A DNA stretch of 64,000 bases, taken from the NCBI GenBank assembly GCA_900169235.1, contig FWCC01000457.1, forward strand, positions 1-64,000, read 5' to 3'. Both the position numbers and the translations under genes were made by a program. How positions within the stretch are numbered: the stretch's first letter is position 1; every line of letters begins with the position of its first letter. The notes under the pieces are model-generated. The model searched no databases. It was given only the letters and a program-made list of their open reading frames with translations, and was not told the DNA's origin. Positions 46,411 through 57,809 of the stretch are shown here, in pieces. The stretch is from Zarea fungicola. Its lineage: Eukaryota; Ascomycota; Sordariomycetes; Hypocreales; Cordycipitaceae.

Positions 46411-49174
46411 GACTGGCTAAAGGAGAATCGGCCACAAGTCGCGGCGCGATGATTTGTTGTTCGGCTTTTGTCGAGATACGGTTGTGGCAGATGACGTCTG
46501 AAACAGCAGCTTGCGCCGCGCGATGGTGCTGGTTCTGGCGTCGGATCGAGTTGATGTGCTCTATACGCTCTTTGGTGGTTCGCGGGTAGGGGTTGATTAT
46601 TAGAAGTCGCGGTTGGATACGAGGTTGACGGTCCAAGATACAGGCGCAGGAGAGATGAAAGGAGAGAGGCCGTTTGAAGCGAGAGTTGGTAGCAAATAAG
46701 GATGTAGTATGGTAAACGGTGATGTTTGCTTAAACGATGAATGTTGAAAGAGGATGAGAAATAAACGAAAGGATGCTAAGATGAATGAAGCGGCGAGACG
46801 AACATATGACCAGGAGGTAAGAGGGTCTGCGTGGTCCTTGTACGGAGAGGCAGACTGCAGAAGCAGAAGCAGAAGAAAAAACGAGCCTAACTAGATTTAG
46901 TTGGAGGGACCACGTCGGAAAGGCCTGCGCGAGGCTGTTATGAGGGCAAGAAATGGCGCTGAAAGACAAGAGAAAGCAGGGGACCGGGGTCTGTGGCTGG
47001 TTGAAACCGGGGGACGATGGTGAGCAACAGCAACGGCGGGGGCAGGTTGCAGCAGGCTATGCCACTACTGAGGTAAGTAGGTACATCTTACTGGGAGCCC
47101 CCACTGGTACTGGGCGGTACCAAGCTGTACCTTTACCGACCGAATATACTCAGTTGGGTACTGTTACCAAAATAATTATTTGCAGAGGGTAATCAACGAA
47201 CGCAGAGCAACCCGCCAGATGCACTGACAATCGAGATGCTTTAATGTACATGGATTTTTCACACAACTGGCTAAGTGGTTTCACATAACTGTGTGCGACT
47301 GGAACATTCAGCCTTTCCATGTCCCGCCATACCGCAGGCTGGCGCTGGCAGATTAATTTCGCCAGCCAAGTCTGCCCAGCGACCCACACTACATTTGTAA
47401 CTACCAGTATCCCCACAGCCCCCCATCTGCGCCCAGTGCGCCCGGCCAACCTTGCACCACAGCTCTTTTAGTGGAGTGCTCCCGGATTTCGGCAGCGAGA
47501 CACCCAACACCATCATTTCCCAGGTCGTGCGTGTAATGGGTTCATCAGTGATACACCCAGCCTAAAGATCAACAATGCAGCCTGTACGGAGCGCCTGCAC
47601 GTAGGTACCTTACTTAGTACCTACCTAGTAGGTTGCAGGACGGTACTTTGGCGGTAAATGTACTTTTGTAACATGAGGAAGGCAGGACTGGCCTGTTGAG
47701 ATGCACTCAATACTACTACACCCTAGCAAGTCTTTCCAAGACACATCTTTTAAATTCAGCTGCCACTCGTTTGACCTCTCAATCCATTGTACTTTTCAAT
47801 GTTATCCCGAATAGATTCATTGGCAGCCCCGAGATCAATTACATACAAGTCGACACTAAAAACAACTCTCGGCGTCATGACTTGGTCATCACCTTGGCGG
47901 CGTAGATGAACTGGCAAAAGAAAACGCTCACAGGCTCATCTCAGCTATTGCATTGAAAACAAACTGCTCCTGTATACAAACCTGATACTTATGCTGACGG
48001 CAGAGCAGTCAGTGACATCAGCCACCTGCTGACCTCGCTTGGCTTTCTCGCCGTGCACTGCACATTGGCAACCACTGGTGACGCATTGAAAGAAGTATTG
48101 ACAACGTCATGGGCTTGGACCGCCCAACGAAATGAATAATATTTCTGTCTTTCACAGCCTAGACCCTTCAATTGAACAAAGCAGTGATAACGAACGCGAA
48201 CCAACCATGGCAATTGACATGATGCTGCATTGCGGACACACTTTGTTGTAGCACTAGCCTGAAACGACGCCGTGGAATGCACCCCTTGCGTTTCGGCCCA
48301 TCTCTGAAACTCTGGCACCAGTGAAGTTGCCAAAGGTCTTGAATACAACCCACTTGTACCTACGGGCTAATTGTGATAAGACGTTATGAAAAGAAAACAA
48401 AAGAAAATAAAATGGCCCTTTTGTCGATCGACTCCGGAGTGCCAGAAAACGGGTCGCCGATCTGATCTGACGACGACCGTCTCTTTGTCGTGAACCACTT
48501 TTGCGTAGAATGAGTCGCTGAAAGTTTATGTTAACTTCATCAACTGAAATATTGCACGCTTGTTTGATGTGTTCACGGAGATGCTGGTAATATGAACACC
48601 CATGCGAGACAGAATTATCGACCCCTTGCTGTGGGATACCTAAGAAGGAGCCATCTGACGTCCTTGATAGCATTCATTCTCGCTAAAATGCATTCTTAAT
48701 CATATCTTGCAACACTATTAAAGAGAACATGCCAACCTAGAGTTCATGACTACTCGGCCCTCAACGCCGGGAGTCGAATGGTATCGAGGTAATGGCAAGC
48801 AGCATATATTTAGGCCTTACAAAACAACGGAACAAAAATGACATCTCAGCTCTTGGCAAATCACTGGGCACAGGCGTCGAGAGCGGCATCACATACTTGT
48901 AACATGAGGCAAAAGGTCAAACTCCTCCTCCGCTCACGGAGCAATCGGCGGTATCAACTTGGACGTGCGGCATCATCCCCGATAAACCGTTGTGAACTGT
49001 CCCGCCGTCCACCCCACACCAGGCACATGGCGAAATACCGAGTGGAATCCACGCCACGAGAGCGGGAAGCGCGAGACTGTTCCTTTTTTATGCATGTTGT
49101 CCCATCGTCGGTTACGCAAGTTTCTTAAGCGTTTCGTTTATTTTTATCTGCTCAGTTTATAAATAATAGAGGAA
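46411..49174. other. Intergenic region (2.8 kb) with a TAGGTA inverted repeat
   Basis: Upstream of both the UPF0658 gene (leftward) and the monooxygenase gene (rightward). No gene is supported; the 139-codon minus frame at 48254-48673 has no family features. An inverted repeat lies at 47601-47624. Confidence 0.55.
47601..47624. repeat. Inverted repeat gtaggtac / gtacctac
   Basis: Perfect 8-base arms with an 8-nt spacer, directly followed by ctagtaggt, another copy of the same core. Same family as the repeats in the gene deserts. Confidence 0.75.
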
Positions 49175-50784
49175 ATGGACATTCAATCCATTGCCGTTCT
49201 TGGTGCAGGCTCTGCCGGCCTCGCCGTCGCCAAGTACGCAATGTATGCCCCTCCACCACCAATACTGTACGCCTAACAAGAGCCGATATTTAGATTTCTC
49301 CTCGCGGAAAAGAAATTTTCCAGAATTGACATCTATGAGCAACGGACTGCTACAGGAGGAGTATGGAATGCCAGCCGCGCTGATTATGAGCCAAACTTTA
49401 CCATCCCGCGCACGACGCCCACAAAAGACCATGAGTATGCTTTCGTCATCCCAGCCAGCGATACCGGTGCCACTGGATTGTCTTCACATGTTGAGCTTGT
49501 CTCACCGGTATATGACCAACTAGAGACCAATATCCCATTTAGCCTCATGAACTATGCCGATTTTCAATTCCCCGCCGACACGGCCTTGTTCCCAGAGCAT
49601 CACATTGTGCTCGCATACCTACAGCAATACGGCCGCGCCGTCGAGTCCCTCATCATATTTGAGACGCAGGTCCAGGACGTGCGCAAAGTAACCACAGGAC
49701 AAGATGGGTTGAAATCATTGTGGAAAGTAGAGAGCAAAAACCTGAAGTCCGGTACCGTATCATCAAACTTTTACGACGCTGTTGTTGTCGCAAGCGGACA
49801 CTACAGTGACCCGTTTGTGCCGAGCATTCCTGGCATCACAGAGTTTGATGCCGCGCACCCGGGAGTCATTATGCATTCCAAGTTTTATCGCCGTCCAGAG
49901 GAGTTTTCAGGCAAAGTGAGTTTTGGCAGTCAGAGTCTCACTGCGATCTTGTGAGTTCTTGCTTCTTACCAAATCATCTCCAGAAAGTCATTGTTGTCGG
50001 GAACTCGGCCTCTGGCCTCGACATTAGCAGCCAAATTGCAACCGCCTCCCAGCTTCCAGTACTTATATCCGAAAAAGCTGTCTCTGAGGCTGCGGCTGTC
50101 CCACCGTCATCATCTTCCACATCTTGGTCTCGTCACATTGGCGAAATTACGGAGCTCATTCCCCAAAGCCGTGCGGTGCGCCTCTCAACCGGTGCCGTCG
50201 AACAGGGTATCGACGCCATAATCTTTTGTACCGGCTACCTATACTCCTTTCCTTTCCTCCAAAATCTCAACCCCACCGTCATCACACCAGATGGCACCTA
50301 CACGGAACATCTGTGGCAGCACCTCCTCTACAGCAAGGACCCGAGCCTCGCCTTTCTTACAATTCCGAAACGTATCGTGCCGTTTCCGCTCGCCGAGGCG
50401 CAGAGTGCCGTCGTGGCGCGCATGTGGGCGGGCAGACTGCCCGTGCCCACGGAGATGGAATTGAGTGCATGGGTAGCGAAGCGCGCGGCCGAAACGACAC
50501 CGGCGCTTCGACATACATTGTCGTACCCACAGGACAGGGACTACATCAACAACTTGCATGCGCTGTGTCAACAGGCGAAAAGGGATGGTACGCTGGGATT
50601 GGAGAATGATGGCGCAGGAAAGACACCACCGTATTGGGATGAGGAAACTAGTTGGGTACGGTCCAACATCTTTCACATCAAGGCTGCGAGCCGTGCACTG
50701 GGAGAAAGTCGCAAGGACTGTAGGACGCTTGCGGACCTCGGTTTCGACTACGAGGCGTCAAAAGCCGAAAACGCTATTGCATAG
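49175..50784 (+). CDS. FMO-type flavin-dependent monooxygenase
   Basis: Predicted FAD- and NADPH-dependent monooxygenase oxidising N or S atoms of small molecules. Three exons, 49175-49233, 49294-49915 and 49984-50784, give 493 residues; introns are 60 and 68 nt. Exon 1 encodes the FAD-binding GAGSAG (residues 10-15) at the N-terminus; the frame then continues KFLLAEKKFSRIDIYEQR and TGGVWN, typical of FMOs. The FMO-identifying region is near residues 208-227 (HSKFYRRPEEFSGK), and the NADPH Rossmann motif VVGNSASGLDIS follows at about 231-242, exactly after intron 2. A late ATG/D-type motif is replaced here by IIFCTGYLYSFPFL near residue 310, also usual. The substrate cannot be told. Exons 2 and 3 both have stops soon after if unspliced, supporting the introns. 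Confidence 0.92.
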
Positions 50785-50942
50785 GGAAAAGTATCGAAAT
50801 AAACCAGGCAAAACGACCGGCATCACGATAGCAGAATCGCATATAAACTTTTGTCATTATTTTCCTCCTTGTACCTAGATGAATTTATTCCATGCTTTGC
50901 CTGATATTTCCTTTATGCTGGTCATAAGCCTAAATATCTCAT

Positions 50943-53466
50943 TTACATGCTGCAACAGAATAAAAATTAGTAAACATGTCTGTTTTTTTTAAAAAAAAAA
51001 ATAAGAGAACGAAGGATAATCGTACCGTTCCACAGGAGTAAGACCCAAAAGACTCATGCCGTTGAAAAGAACGACACGGGCAGCAATGTAGAGGGCCAGA
51101 CGAGCCTTTAGGACATCGGGCTCGCTGCCGACGATGCGAAGATGTGTGTAGCTGGTGCTGAGAGTGTGCGTCAACTTGAAGAGATAGCTGTACAGACTTT
51201 TGTCAGCGTCATAGAACAATTAAAATGTGAAATTCTTTCTTGATTCAACATACGTGAGAATGGTGGTGGGCTCCAGGGTCTTGAGGACGTTTTGAACCAC
51301 GTCGGGCCACTGTGCAATAACACGGACCAAGTTGACGGCCATGGGCTCCGTGAGCAGTGAAAGATTGGCGTCGACCATGTCTTCGTCGCTGAGCCCAGCC
51401 TTGCGCTGAATTGAGCACAGACGAGCGTGAGCATATTGGAGGTACTGGTGAAATATTGGTTAGTAGGCAAAACACTGTGAGGGACAAGTTTGTATAGCAA
51501 CATACTGGGCCAGTGTCACCCTCGAAGCTCGTCATTCGGGACAGATCAAAGGTATAGTTGTTGATACGCTTTCCGCTCATATCCTGCACCATGACCGACG
51601 AGATTCCAAGCTTGTCGGCAATCTGTTCGGGATCCTCGACCTGCGAGTACTTGTCCTCGTTCTTCTTCATCACATCGTGCATGTGCTCACCAACATCACG
51701 GAGAATGTCGTTCAAGAACTTGACAGTTCCTTTGCGAGTGCTCATTCCAAGAACGAGACCAAAGTTGACGTGCTGGCACTTGTCGGCAATGTCGTCACGG
51801 CCAATCATGCGGACAATCTAATCCAAATGGTTAGAAGGAGAGAACAGTTGAGAATGAAGAAGTGAGTGGGTTTGGCCGAACCTTGAAAAACTGCTTGACG
51901 TGGAGGTCCTGCTCAGAGGCAATGACGTAAATCATCTTGTCAAACTTGTATCGGTTGTAACGGTTGATAAGCTCAGAAATATCACGAGTAAGGTACCTGT
52001 CTGATAGTTAGAGTCGACGTCATTTTCTGCGCATTCGAGTTGTACACAGTTTCACATACAAAGCGGTACCATCCTTTTTGCGGAGAATGGCCTTTCCAAG
52101 CGTCTTACCCTCCTTTCCAGGAACATGCTTGGTGAAGTCCATCAGAAGAGCACCCCTGTCCTCGTGAGCAAAGCCGAGCTCCTTGAGCTTGGCAGCAGCC
52201 TCCTGCATCTCATCCTCGGAAACCTTGCTCTCGCCAGAGTATTCGTCAAAGTGAATGTTGAGACGAGCATAAGTCTGCTTGTATTTGACAATGCTGTAGT
52301 CACGGAATCGTTTCCAGAGGGCAATGGCCGCCTCGTCCCCATCAGTCATCTTCTTGAAATAGCTACGGGCCTTTTCATCGACACCCTCGTCGAGGATTTT
52401 TTGGGCCTCGGCCTCCTTGCCCTCAGCCTTGAGCTTCTCGGCAAGTTCTTTCTCGTCGGCGACCTCCTTGCTAATCTTGACATAGACGGTGAAGAGATGG
52501 TTAATGGGGTCCTTGACGAGTTCCTCTTCGGAGCCATATTTTTCAAAACCGAGCGCCAGAACACCGTACTGCTTGCCCCAATCACCTAGGTAGTTCACAG
52601 TGACAACGTCCCAGCCGGCGCTCTTGTAGAGATTGGCGAGGAAACCGCCAATGATGGTGCTTCGCAAATGGCCAGCGTGGAAAGGCTTGGCGATGTTGGG
52701 ACTCGAGAACTCGAGGACGAGCCTTTGCCTGCCCTTGGAGGGGTCATTTTGGTCGCGGAGACCGTTGGCGGGGTTGGAGCCAAAGTCACTCTTGTGGGCA
52801 AGGGCCATGGGGATGACGGTCTTGGCTAGGGCATCGGGCTTGAAGAAGAAGGAGATGAATGCGCCGCTGTGGACGGGAGTTTCGACGAGAGGAGAGCCGG
52901 GCCACTACGGAGAAAAGGGAAAGGGAGGGTCAGTCAGTCAGGTTGAAATTGTGCGCCTCGCGCCAAACGGCGGCGGGCCATGGTAACCGGCGTTGACATA
53001 CCTTGTCCAGCCATTGCTTACCGAGATCATCAGGCTTACCCTTGATACGGAGAGCAGGAATTGCGAGCATCAAATCGCCCTTGTCGAGGGTAGCAGTCCA
53101 TTGTAGGACTGGGTAGATGACGCTCTTGTCAACGCCGGTAATATCGCTGAGGATGGCGGTGATGTGTGCTCGGTATATGTCGACGGGGTTGATGTCGGGG
53201 AAGCAGTTGGGCAGCTTGTCAATGACTGGCAGGTGCTGGAATTGCCTGGCCAGGTTGTCAAACGAAGCGTCGGCCGCCATGGTCAAGGCTTGTGGTAGTG
53301 GTGGTGCCTGTGGTGGTGGTGTTGGTGATGTGTGTAGGTTGCGATGGCGGGGGTCGAAACTAGCGATTCGAGGAGGGGCAGCGACAAAACGCAAAGAAGA
53401 TGGAGCAGCCGGTGCTCGACGAAGCGAAGAAGAGAAGAGAGAAGATGGAAGAGCGAAAGCTTTCAT
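50943..53466 (-). CDS. Arginyl-tRNA synthetase, probably dual cytosolic and mitochondrial
   Basis: Class I synthetase charging tRNA-Arg. Seven exons: 53466-53002, 52904-52060, 51996-51882, 51817-51506, 51444-51254, 51187-51026 and a 7-nt last exon, 50949-50943; 698 residues in all. Landmarks: HAGH (HIGH motif) at about 231-234 after EFSSPNIAKPF, MSTRKG (KMSKS-type) at about 500-505, and the DALR anticodon-binding domain from YLQYAHARLCSIQRK. The last exon gives the conserved end TPVERM; reading through instead adds a Tyr/Phe-rich tail. The first 62 residues are Arg/Ser/Ala-rich without acidic residues until D38, like a mitochondrial presequence, and precede a second in-frame ATG (53280) in better context, from which a 636-residue cytosolic form would start. 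One intron (donor GTTCGG) is non-consensus. Confidence 0.95.
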
Positions 53467-54501
53467 AAAACCCGAATCAAACGGTCTCGAGGCGTGTGAG
53501 CTGCGTTATTATGGAATAAAAAGAGAAAGCGATTGCGAAACAAAGAAAACTGATTATCACTGTGCTTATTTAGTAAGTGGGATGTGACTATTTTTTTTTT
53601 CGTCGTTCCCGTTGCGGAGACGCTCAGGCGACCAGTCGCAATGAGCCAGAGTATGTTGGTGACTCAATCAGGGTCAAATCGGGGCTTAAGCTTGTTCGTG
53701 GTTGACGATGGAGACTCCCGTCGCCGGCGTCAAAGCTGAATGTGGCAATTCAGAGATGGAGATGATGCTTGGCAAGGTTCCTGATGATGACTTTATATAT
53801 GACTCAAAGGCGGGCGTAGCCAGATGGATGGCGGCTGTATTGTGCAATTGTACAACATATCCTGCCCCCCTGGCTCATGAATAAAGTATGTCACGATGTC
53901 GTGCGTTGCTGGGTGCCCGCCTATCCAGGCATATACAGATTTTGAATCCCCACTGTAATTCCAGAATATTGGTACTGCAAGTACCAGTAGGTACTCCCTA
54001 GCGGAAGCCGCCGTTGGCAGGTAAGTCTGGCACTTGAATCAGCGCCAAGCAGCACCAAACTAGGTACTACTACAGTGGGCTGTACCTGTCGGTCCAGGCG
54101 GCCTGGGATCGTCGGCAGACATCGGTTTTAGTTGGAGGCGCATCAACTGTTTACCAGTATGTACCATATCCAATCCAACATTGATACTTGTCCCAGACCT
54201 AGTCAGTCGCCCTGACAATGCGAATGGCTTAAAATAAATGCTCTTGCCTAAAATGCGTCCAATGGAAGCGGTTGAATCCCATGACCGCAGCATGGAGGCC
54301 CCCAGAGGTCCAACTTGGTTAGTGCTACCGCCCCCGGATGTCCAGACCGAGCCCCGTTGCTCCCTGATTTTAATTGCGTCGCTACCGAGGCTCTCTACTC
54401 TCGTGCTCAGCTATGAATAATAAACGCAACCAGCTACATATTTCATCCATTCGTTAGCTAGCATCAATCTTGATTCTGTTTCGGTGCTGCTATCCTACAA
54501 C
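53467..54501. other. Divergent promoter between ArgRS and amidase genes
   Basis: About 1 kb between two start codons. No gene is supported. Copies of gtaccagtaggtac-like sequence occur near 53980-53995. Confidence 0.55.
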
Positions 54502-56614
54502 ATGCCTTCTCAAAAACTTTCGCCACCGGCCTCCTTCATCTCCTACCCAGAGCCAGTAGAGGTCACCGGGCCAAAGTATGAACCGCGCCAGGATGCGAAT
54601 CCCGTCCTCTCAGGGCTGCCGCTTGCAATCGGCGCCAGTATGTATGTCTTATCCAATGATACTCGCCATGTCTATTCAATATCTACCGCCTTCGACTAAC
54701 CTGTCCACGCTGAAGCTTAACAAATTCCTCCATGTTGTCCAAGCTATTCTACAACAATGCAGGCATGCACAAAATTAAGGACTTACCCGTTCTCGACGAT
54801 GTCCCATACACCTTTCATGTTAGCATGCCAGATATTCTTTGATCTTTTTTTTTTTTTTTTCTTTTCTTTTCTTTGGGCCAACGATACAAGGACTGACTCT
54901 AGCCTTCTTTTACCTGCAGCCTCTTGTGATTCCTACAGGGCCGAATAGCCCAATGGTTGAACTTGGCCCAGCTCAGCTCAACCCCAGGAACAGGGGTCAA
55001 ACTCACCATTACACCGCTAGCGATTACCATGCCATGTACAAGTCGGGCCAAGTGACGCCTCTTCAAGTCACCGAGGCCCTCCTTTCTCTCACTAGCAAAT
55101 ACTCAGAACAGTCAACCATCTACCAAGATGCCTGGGCCGATTCCCATGGTGCAGACCACCTTGCTCTCGAAGCGGCCAGGGAGTCCACCGAACGATATAC
55201 TACTGGGAAATCCCTTGGCATCCTCGATGGTGTTCCAGTTGGCATCAAGGATGATCTCGCAGTCAAGGGCTACATTAGTCATGACGGAATGGCATACAGG
55301 AAAGATGTTCCCTATTTCAAACCCGCCGAGGAAAGTGTGTGGCCTGCGAGAGCCCTGCAGCAGGCCGGTGCCATTATCATCGGCAAGAATAGAATGCATG
55401 AGATTGGCTCAGGTAAGAAGACTCTTTCGGGCATCTTTCATCATGCTGATACTAACAATGAGTGCCAGATACCAATGGACTGAACGTAAGCATGCCAACG
55501 ACAGAGGCAGTCAACTTTCATCCCCGAATACGAAATCACTGCTAATCATGAAAAGATATAGCCTCTCCAAGGGACACCTACAAACCATCTCAACAACCAG
55601 TACTACCCTGGTGGCTCGTCGTCCGGTGCTGGCTCATCTCTTGGTGTCGGCATCGTTCCCATTTGCGTTGGTACCGATGCAGGCGGCAGCGTGCGCTTCC
55701 CTGCCGTCTACAACGGTGTGTACGGGCTCAAGGTCACCCACCACCGCACTCTGGAGATGAGCAGCACCATGTGCGTGGCCGGGCCCATGGCGGCCAATGT
55801 AGCGGACCTCATCATTGCTTTCCGCACCATCTCGCAGCCAGATCCCAGCACGTCGACTCAAAGCAAATTTGCCGTCTCACAGCCTCCTGTGCCTGGCAGC
55901 AAAAAGTACATCGGTATCGATCGTGCTTGGTGGTCAGCGTCAGACCCCCGCGTCCTCGCCGCCTGCAATACAGCTGTCGAGCATTTCAAGGCGCAGGGCT
56001 ATGAGATCGTCGACATTACCATTCCCTATATTGACGAGGCCCAGACTGCACATGGCGGCATCACCGTGGCGGAGATGACAGAGACGGCTCGCCGGCTCGG
56101 CACCAGCTCTGTTCACTGGACGAAGCTCATCGGCCCCGTCAACAGGGTTGTCACCGCCCTGGGCCTGGCGACCAGCTCGGCGGATCTTCTCAAGTTCAAC
56201 TCTCTGCGCACTCTCATCATGCGCCACGTTGCGTGGCTGTTCCAGAAATATCCCGGCCTGCTCATCCTGACGCCGACAACCCCCATCATTGGCTGGCCGA
56301 AGAAGCCTGGGTATGCCAAGTATGGTGTCACTGACGGCGACCTGACCTTTCGCAGCATGCTCTACGTATTTTTGGCCAACATGGCTGGTCTCCCAGCTGT
56401 TACGGCACCCATTGGATACGTTGACCCTGACCAGGGCGAAGGCAAAGTGTGCGTGAGCATGATGGCCACTGGCGAATGGGGCGCAGAGGAATCCCTCCTG
56501 TCCTGGGCAGCAGAGGCAGAGACGTATCTGCATGAAGTGTACACGGGAGGCCGCAGGAAGCCCGAGACGTGGGTTGATGTTTTGGAGCTGGCCAAAAAGC
56601 TAGGCAAAGATTAG
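54502..56614 (+). CDS. Amidase-signature family hydrolase
   Basis: Serine amidase hydrolysing carboxamides; substrate unknown. Five exons: 54502-54641, 54716-54818, 54920-55412, 55468-55484 (17 nt) and 55562-56614, giving 601 residues. The Ser-cisSer-Lys triad is complete: Lys191 in VPVGIKDD, cis-Ser270 in PGGSSSG and nucleophile Ser294 in GTDAGGSVRFPA, with the family's usual 24-residue spacing between the two serines. The 17-nt exon supplies DTNGLN, joining HEIGS to PLQGTPTN, a conserved amidase stretch. Exons 1-2 encode the N-terminal extension seen in this fungal subgroup (SFISYPEPVE, LFYNNAGMHKIKDLPVLDDVPYTF). There is no signal peptide. A hydrophobic open frame reading through the T-rich second intron is an artefact. 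It shares its promoter with ArgRS and converges on the beta-flanking gene. Confidence 0.94.
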
Positions 56615-56816
56615 ACGAGGTTCATCAAGGACCGGCATACGTGTGCAATTTTTAAACCACTGGCTATCCGCGTTGTTTAGTTTTCATTTGTGTAGGTCTT
56701 CTAGTTTGGGGATATGCTTTTTTTTTCTTCGTAAGAATTCAAATTTATTTTGTATCTTATTCTGAGAACAAAATAAATACAGCACCTCTAGTAATATTCA
56801 ACTTAAAAAGAGTTGT

Positions 56817-57809
56817 TTATTTGAGAAACTTGGAGGCCATGTTGGCAAGACCGCCAAGACCACCGCCGCTCTGCTCCATCTGGTTCTTGAAGTATAGTTT
56901 CATGGCAACCTCGCCAGCCTTTTGCATGACAGACTGCTTGTCAGCACCGTTGGCGACACTGCCCTCAGAGGCCTTGTTGTCGAAGAGCTACAACGATTTT
57001 TTCAAATTATCAAGATTAGCCTTTTTGTTAGGGGAGGGTTCGTGAATAGTAGAATCGTATTTTGGTTTTGGCATACCTTGCTGGCCTCAGCCATGGCGAG
57101 GCTGAGGAAATCCTGCTTGCCGCCGCTCTCCTGCTGCTGGCCCCCCGAGGTGAACTTCTTGAGGGCCTGCATGGCAGCGGCAGTGCCCATGGCGTTGACG
57201 CTGGTGTTGTTGTCGCCCTTGTTGTAGACTTGGTCGTGGTGCTCAGCGGCCGCTACATTTAAGATGTAGAAAGCAATTAGCCTCTCTGTCGCTCTCTCTG
57301 TCTCTCACTGCCGTTTCTTCTTCTATATCAAACCAATTTTTTTTTTTTGAAAATTTAATATCCCATCAACATGTTGCATTCACGTACCCTGCTCGTCAAT
57401 GTCGCCCTGTTTCAGCTCATGTTCCTTGTTGTTGATGGAGTTTAGGACGCTGGAGAAGAGGTCGCCGCCGGATTGGTTGTTGTTATTATTGTTGTTGCTC
57501 CCGTTATTGTTCTCGTTGTTGTTGTTGTTGTTGTTGTTGTTACCACCGGCGTCTAAAAGATGGATACATCAGCCAATATTTCATTGCAATCATTGCCAAT
57601 GCAGTTTTTGGTCGTCGTCGCGTGCCGGCAATGCAGGCGGGGGTAGCTCCGTGTCCCTGTCAGGTAAGCTTTCGGGTAGCGGACGGCCGCTAATAAAAGC
57701 GAAGAGCCGCGGGGAGCCCAATGAGGGGTACCTGGACGTATATTGGCGAGTTGCTCTGCGACTTACTCTCGGCCAGAAACTTTTTGCCTGCGTTGATGAA
57801 GGAATCCAT
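56817..57809 (-). CDS. Beta-flanking-type small protein with poly-Asn tract
   Basis: Four exons, 57809-57767, 57552-57388, 57252-57077 and 56987-56817, give 184 residues; introns are 214, 135 and 89 nt. The start MDSFINAGKKFLAE, the middle GGDLFSSVLNSINNK, MGTAAAMQALKKFTSGG and the end GGLGGLANMASKFLK match my memory of a widespread fungal family sometimes called beta-flanking protein; its function is not established. Short amphipathic Ala/Lys-rich helices alternate with Gly-rich linkers. A GTT/ATT trinucleotide array at about 57478-57545 encodes a long asparagine run, which is probably length-variable. No signal peptide or membrane span. Confidence 0.87.

Noticed and set aside
48254..48673. 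139-codon minus frame starting at a true ATG
   Set aside because: No motif, no intron-consistent extension, and it reads through A/T-rich sequence; possible but unsupported.
50989..51025. Unspliced C-terminus of ArgRS ending in a Tyr/Phe-rich tail
   Set aside because: It reads intron sequence including a T run; the spliced end restores the conserved ERM.
54839..54919. Hydrophobic N-terminus of the amidase that would look like a signal peptide
   Set aside because: It is the T-rich part of an intron read as Phe codons; splicing 54818 to 54920 joins two conserved amidase stretches.
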